Shown here: positions 40,036 to 64,000 of the stretch, one piece after another | Layout: each line of letters begins with the position of its first letter | Position numbering within the stretch: the first letter of the stretch is position 1 | Source of the DNA: Congeria kusceri | Lineage: Eukaryota; Mollusca; Bivalvia; Myida; Dreissenidae | Length of the DNA: 64,000 bases | NCBI GenBank assembly: GCA_027627225.1 | Contig: CM051027.1 | Location: 38,935,618-38,999,617 of the forward strand | Direction: 5' to 3' | Position numbers and translations under genes: made by a program | Notes under the pieces: model-generated | What the model was told of the DNA's origin: nothing | Database searches by the model: none | Seen by the model: only the letters and a program-made list of their open reading frames with translations

Positions 40036-41696
40036 CAGGGCCTTCCCCAGGCCATTTTACAGCCCCGGTCCCGGCGCTTTAATTTTATACTTGAATATAT
40101 CCGGGACGCTTAAAATTAGTGTTGCGCTTAAAAACATCGCCCGGGGCACTTGTATTTTATCAATAAATTAGCTGTGTTGACTGCATCAGACTGACAATTC
40201 CTGCTGTGAAAGCTAATCTCTTACGTCACAATGGCCGTTTTTCATTCGAGAAACATGTACACCCACTCAATAAAGTCGGCAAATGATCAAAGCGAGCGTC
40301 ACTTTGCCGAAAATTTAAACAATTTACAGTTATTCATAAGCCGGAATCAATCATCTTGAAGCACCGCCCTGTAGGCGGAGTTTCATCATGCAGTAAAATC
40401 GATATGAGCCAATAGAAACGCTGTTTATTCGCTTTGGAATGATGTTATGATTGACAAATTTGCTCAGTAGGCATGTATTTACAGACAAGTAACCTTATAC
40501 GCGCGTCAATGCTTATTACAGACCTAAAAAGTAAATACACTTTGCTCATCCCTTTCCTATTTTATAATAACGACACTAACATATTTGAAGAAAAAAAAAT
40601 GCAAAAAATTGGTCTGAAATACGCTAATATGAAATCGTAGGCCTAATCGGAAAAGCCTATCCAGTGTAACTGCTGTAGTTTTCTAAACACAAGCTGTCTT
40701 GTTTATGGACATGAATGCCAGGTAAAACCTGTATTTTATACAAAAGAGCGTGAAATGTCTGCAAACAACCATGTCACGTTTCACGCACGGAAAGTGTGCA
40801 TGTACCGATCATGTGCGTAGGCACGACGTGCACGTGGAAATTTTAACGCCGTTTTTGCAAGCACAAAGCATGTATAGGATCTCTCCTAAAGAATCGAGAA
40901 CGTCGAGAATGGTGGGTTTGGACATGACGTCACTTGACATAAACGTCCGGAAAAAATTATTATCGTGTAGGTACCTATTCTCGAACCTAACCTATTTTCG
41001 AACCTTTCGTTTGTGCGCTATTTACATGTAAGCAAAATGTGTAAGACGTCATCCGATTATGTGTATTGGTGCTACGGTAAACAATCTGTACAATCGTCGC
41101 AAAATTATCGGAAATATGCATCAAAAACTTGTATTTACTATCATAATTTAGTTTTGTTAAACAATTTTATTAAAAACTCTATGACTTGTTATGCATTTCA
41201 AATAAATGTACATATTTCTTAAATTAAAAGTAGTTTTATGAAAGAAAAACTCCCCTTTGAGTTCCCCTATCGGCTGCTTCGGAAAAACAAGTGATGATCA
41301 TGTGATACACCATGTGTTCATTATTGATAGCTGTGGGTTCGAGAATAGGTCAGTTATTTTTAGGCCCCCATGACAGTTGAAATAGCAGGGTGGCGACATA
41401 ATACGGTGTAACTTTTCTAAAACATACAGAATCTGTGTCACTATTAATGCATAAAAATGTGCACCAGAGATTGAAATAGTGATCCATAATGTTGTTTTCA
41501 AGAATGCTTTTGCAACAAAGTCTACAGGCCAGGCCCAGGGTACATCCTTAGAGGTTCGAGAACTGGTACTTCCATGAAACTTTAAGTTTTGCAACAAATA
41601 TGACGCCTTTGTTTTTAAAAGGCTTAAAGGTATACCCCTCCCTAACCCACCCCTCTTGGGACCCGGGCGCCTGAAAAAAGTCCGGGGGAAGGCACC
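40036..41696. mobile_element. Possible hAT-like element with degenerate ends
   Basis: The left end CAGGGCCTTCCCCAGGCCAT followed by CAGCCCCGGTCCC resembles, in inverted orientation, the right end ...GGGACCCGGGCGCC...GGGGGAAGGCACC. Identity is modest and no target duplication was found. It occupies most of the intergenic region between the two divergent genes; a promoter for either could lie inside it. Confidence 0.35.
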
Positions 41697-42532
41697 GATG
41701 TCTTTTTTACCGTTTGCATTATTGGCCGGTTTGACTTAGATCCGAAATATTTTATCCGGGAGGTATTCTGAACACATTTTTATAAATATTAAGTACAAAG
41801 TAATAATCTTATGGTATAACTAACTTTGCAACCTTTTTAAAAATCAATTAAAATCAATTAAATGCAAATGAAAATACATTTTATGCGTCTGCAACTAAGA
41901 AATAACCATTTTTCTTCATTGTTATATAATTTTTGACGTCGCCATATTGATTTATCGCAGCGAATAAAAGATATCAGTGTTTAAAAAAAACTAAAATAAA
42001 CAATTCCCTAAGTTTACAGTATAGCGTGGTTTTATATGCGATGTTTTCAAAATAGTCGGATTCGTAACAAGACAACATGTATAGAAATGTATAAAATATC
42101 AACTTCGCAGATAATAGGTCAAAGGTTAAAACATTTGTTGTGAAAATGGGAAATGAATTGTAGTGTCACAATAATATTTATTGTTTACTTATTAGTATTG
42201 CGGACAGTATCTCCGAATACAAACCATTTTAAGTTGATAGGTTATAAGCCAGCATATAGGTTATAAGCCAGCAATTGACATTAAGTTTGTTCGATTTGTA
42301 TAAATTATGTGATCTGTTCAAGTTGTTGAATAATCAGGTTAGCAATAGCATGACAATTTCTTTAAAAAGTGAAATTACAGAACATTTTGTTTTCACATTT
42401 TTGTAAGGATTGTGATTAAGTAAAAATTAACACGTTAAATAAATAATTACATAAATATCTTGTGAAATGCACTATATGAATGATACAATAAGAGATACCT
42501 TTCTGGTGTACGGATAACATTACAATTTATCA

Positions 42533-62795
<20,263 letters not shown>

Positions 62796-64000
62796 ACTGT
62801 GATGGATGGAGACTGAAGTGTGAACAGTTATTGTACATATATAATTATTGACTGATGTGTTTTTCTATTCCCAAAAACAATGACTGACAGTTGCTAGTAC
62901 ATGTAGGAAGTCAAACGGATGATATTAGGATGTTTACACATGCCTAAAAAATTTATTTTCATTTACAAAATAATGTTTTCATTTTAAAACAAAATACAAA
63001 ACTTCTGTATGTACAATTGGGCAACAGCAATTTGGTTGAAGAAATTTTGAATGGTTAAATGGCCAAACATTTCAGTTAAATAGTAGACCAAGTGCATTTA
63101 AATGTCATTAATGCTATAAAAATGTAGAATACCATTAAACTGCTGGATACACTTTCAAAATGCAATTGTATATGTTATAACTATATTATTTTAAAGTGTT
63201 CAAAATATTTCAGTGTAATTTGTTGTATATATTGATCACTGTTTGTCACCCCTATCTGGGCATCAAGCACTTGTTTTTAAAGACAAATATGAATTCATTT
63301 GTTGTTCTCATTGTGCTGTATTGTAAAATCTGTTTTTAGAAAAAAAGTACATATATATCTTTTATGTATACTTGTATACGTGTATTCATAAGGCTCTTAA
63401 GAGAATATTGCAATAGCATATTTGTACTCTAATTATCAAATGTATGTTGTTTCTTTTTGTTGTTTCAAATAACCATATCGGTAATCATCATTGAATATTG
63501 TAAATTTCTTAAAAGTTTATTTTAAGAAAGAACTATCTGGATATAATATGTAAACTATGTAAACACATCTAACCTTACAATACTAAAGCATTGCATTAAT
63601 TAATGCAAATTTTATATAAAAAGTACATTTTTGAAATTTCTTTGGTACTTCCAGTCACATTCGTATCCATAGAATTACAGAGTAACTGAACTCTACCAAA
63701 CACATCTCAAACATTGAATAATTTTTATTTAATTATGAAAAATGAAATACCCCGGTGTGTCAATTAAAGGGAGATAACTGGACCAGTTTTGAAATAACTT
63801 CTGGTGTGTATTACAAAGAAAGCAAATTTACATCAAAGAACAATCCATTTTTAAGCAAACACCATTACAATATATCGTCACTGAATTTTAGACACAAAAC
63901 TGTGCTTTAAAGAACTTCATACAAGAAAAATACTCCAGTCTTAAAGACCATGTCTGTTATTGTGTGCTAAAATTGAGCGTAACAGATTTGGATAACCAGC
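62796..64000 (+). other. Probable LIX1 3' UTR and flank
   Basis: AT-rich sequence without a frame or recognised repeat. An ATTAAA variant poly(A) signal occurs near 63131, but the transcript end cannot be fixed from sequence. Confidence 0.4.

Noticed and set aside
40750..41031. 93-aa plus-strand frame between the divergent genes
   Set aside because: No recognisable domain and it lies inside a suspected degenerate transposon; length is compatible with chance.

Overview
The window is nuclear DNA from a eukaryote, most likely a bivalve mollusc. The genes have many small exons with GT-AG introns, intergenic DNA is AT-rich, and the repeats look molluscan: several families with ~145-168 bp tandem cores, a GACGG-type tract and a terminal hairpin. 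A fold-back MITE at 56.3 kb resembles one I associate with Dreissena (zebra or quagga mussel), but that genus guess is inference only.

Three conserved host genes can be built exon by exon with matching splice phases. (1) JMJD6 on the minus strand, 21703 down to 4989: nine coding exons, 418 aa. Its short first coding exon lies 7.6 kb upstream of the second. (2) A renalase-like FAD-dependent oxidoreductase on the minus strand, 39867 down to 35088: six coding exons, with one apparent frameshift near 37520. (3) A LIX1/LIX1L (Drosophila lowfat) orthologue on the plus strand, 42533 to 62795: four coding exons, 323 aa, with a 13.3 kb first intron. Genes 2 and 3 are divergently arranged.

The rest is mostly mobile and repeated DNA. 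0.15-3.24 kb: mosaic of core-repeat elements and a tRNA-derived SINE beyond the JMJD6 3' end. 8.1-18.8 kb: JMJD6 introns filled with a TA-flanked TIR element, a core-repeat element ending in a GTCGAGCT hairpin, and four copies of a 162-bp-core family, three of them in tandem. 21.98-24.16 kb: two decayed CR1/Jockey-like LINE fragments. 24.16-33.60 kb: a gene-free 9.4 kb segment bounded by terminal inverted repeats and holding a 50-bp minisatellite, MITEs and a cluster of hairpins. 34.4-35.06 kb: a pogo-like MITE touching the end of the renalase-like gene. 38.15-39.36 and 45.19-47.06 kb: two inverted copies of a 166-bp-core element enclosing the divergent promoters. 50.26-53.98 kb: an intact 1240-aa L1/Tx1-like LINE ORF in sense orientation inside LIX1 intron 1. 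54.78-55.95 kb: another core-repeat element. 56.3-59.6 kb: several small fold-back elements in LIX1 intron 2.

No operon-like system, CRISPR array, rRNA or functional tRNA gene was seen. The most notable non-genic signal is the shared architecture of at least five repeat families whose sequences otherwise differ.
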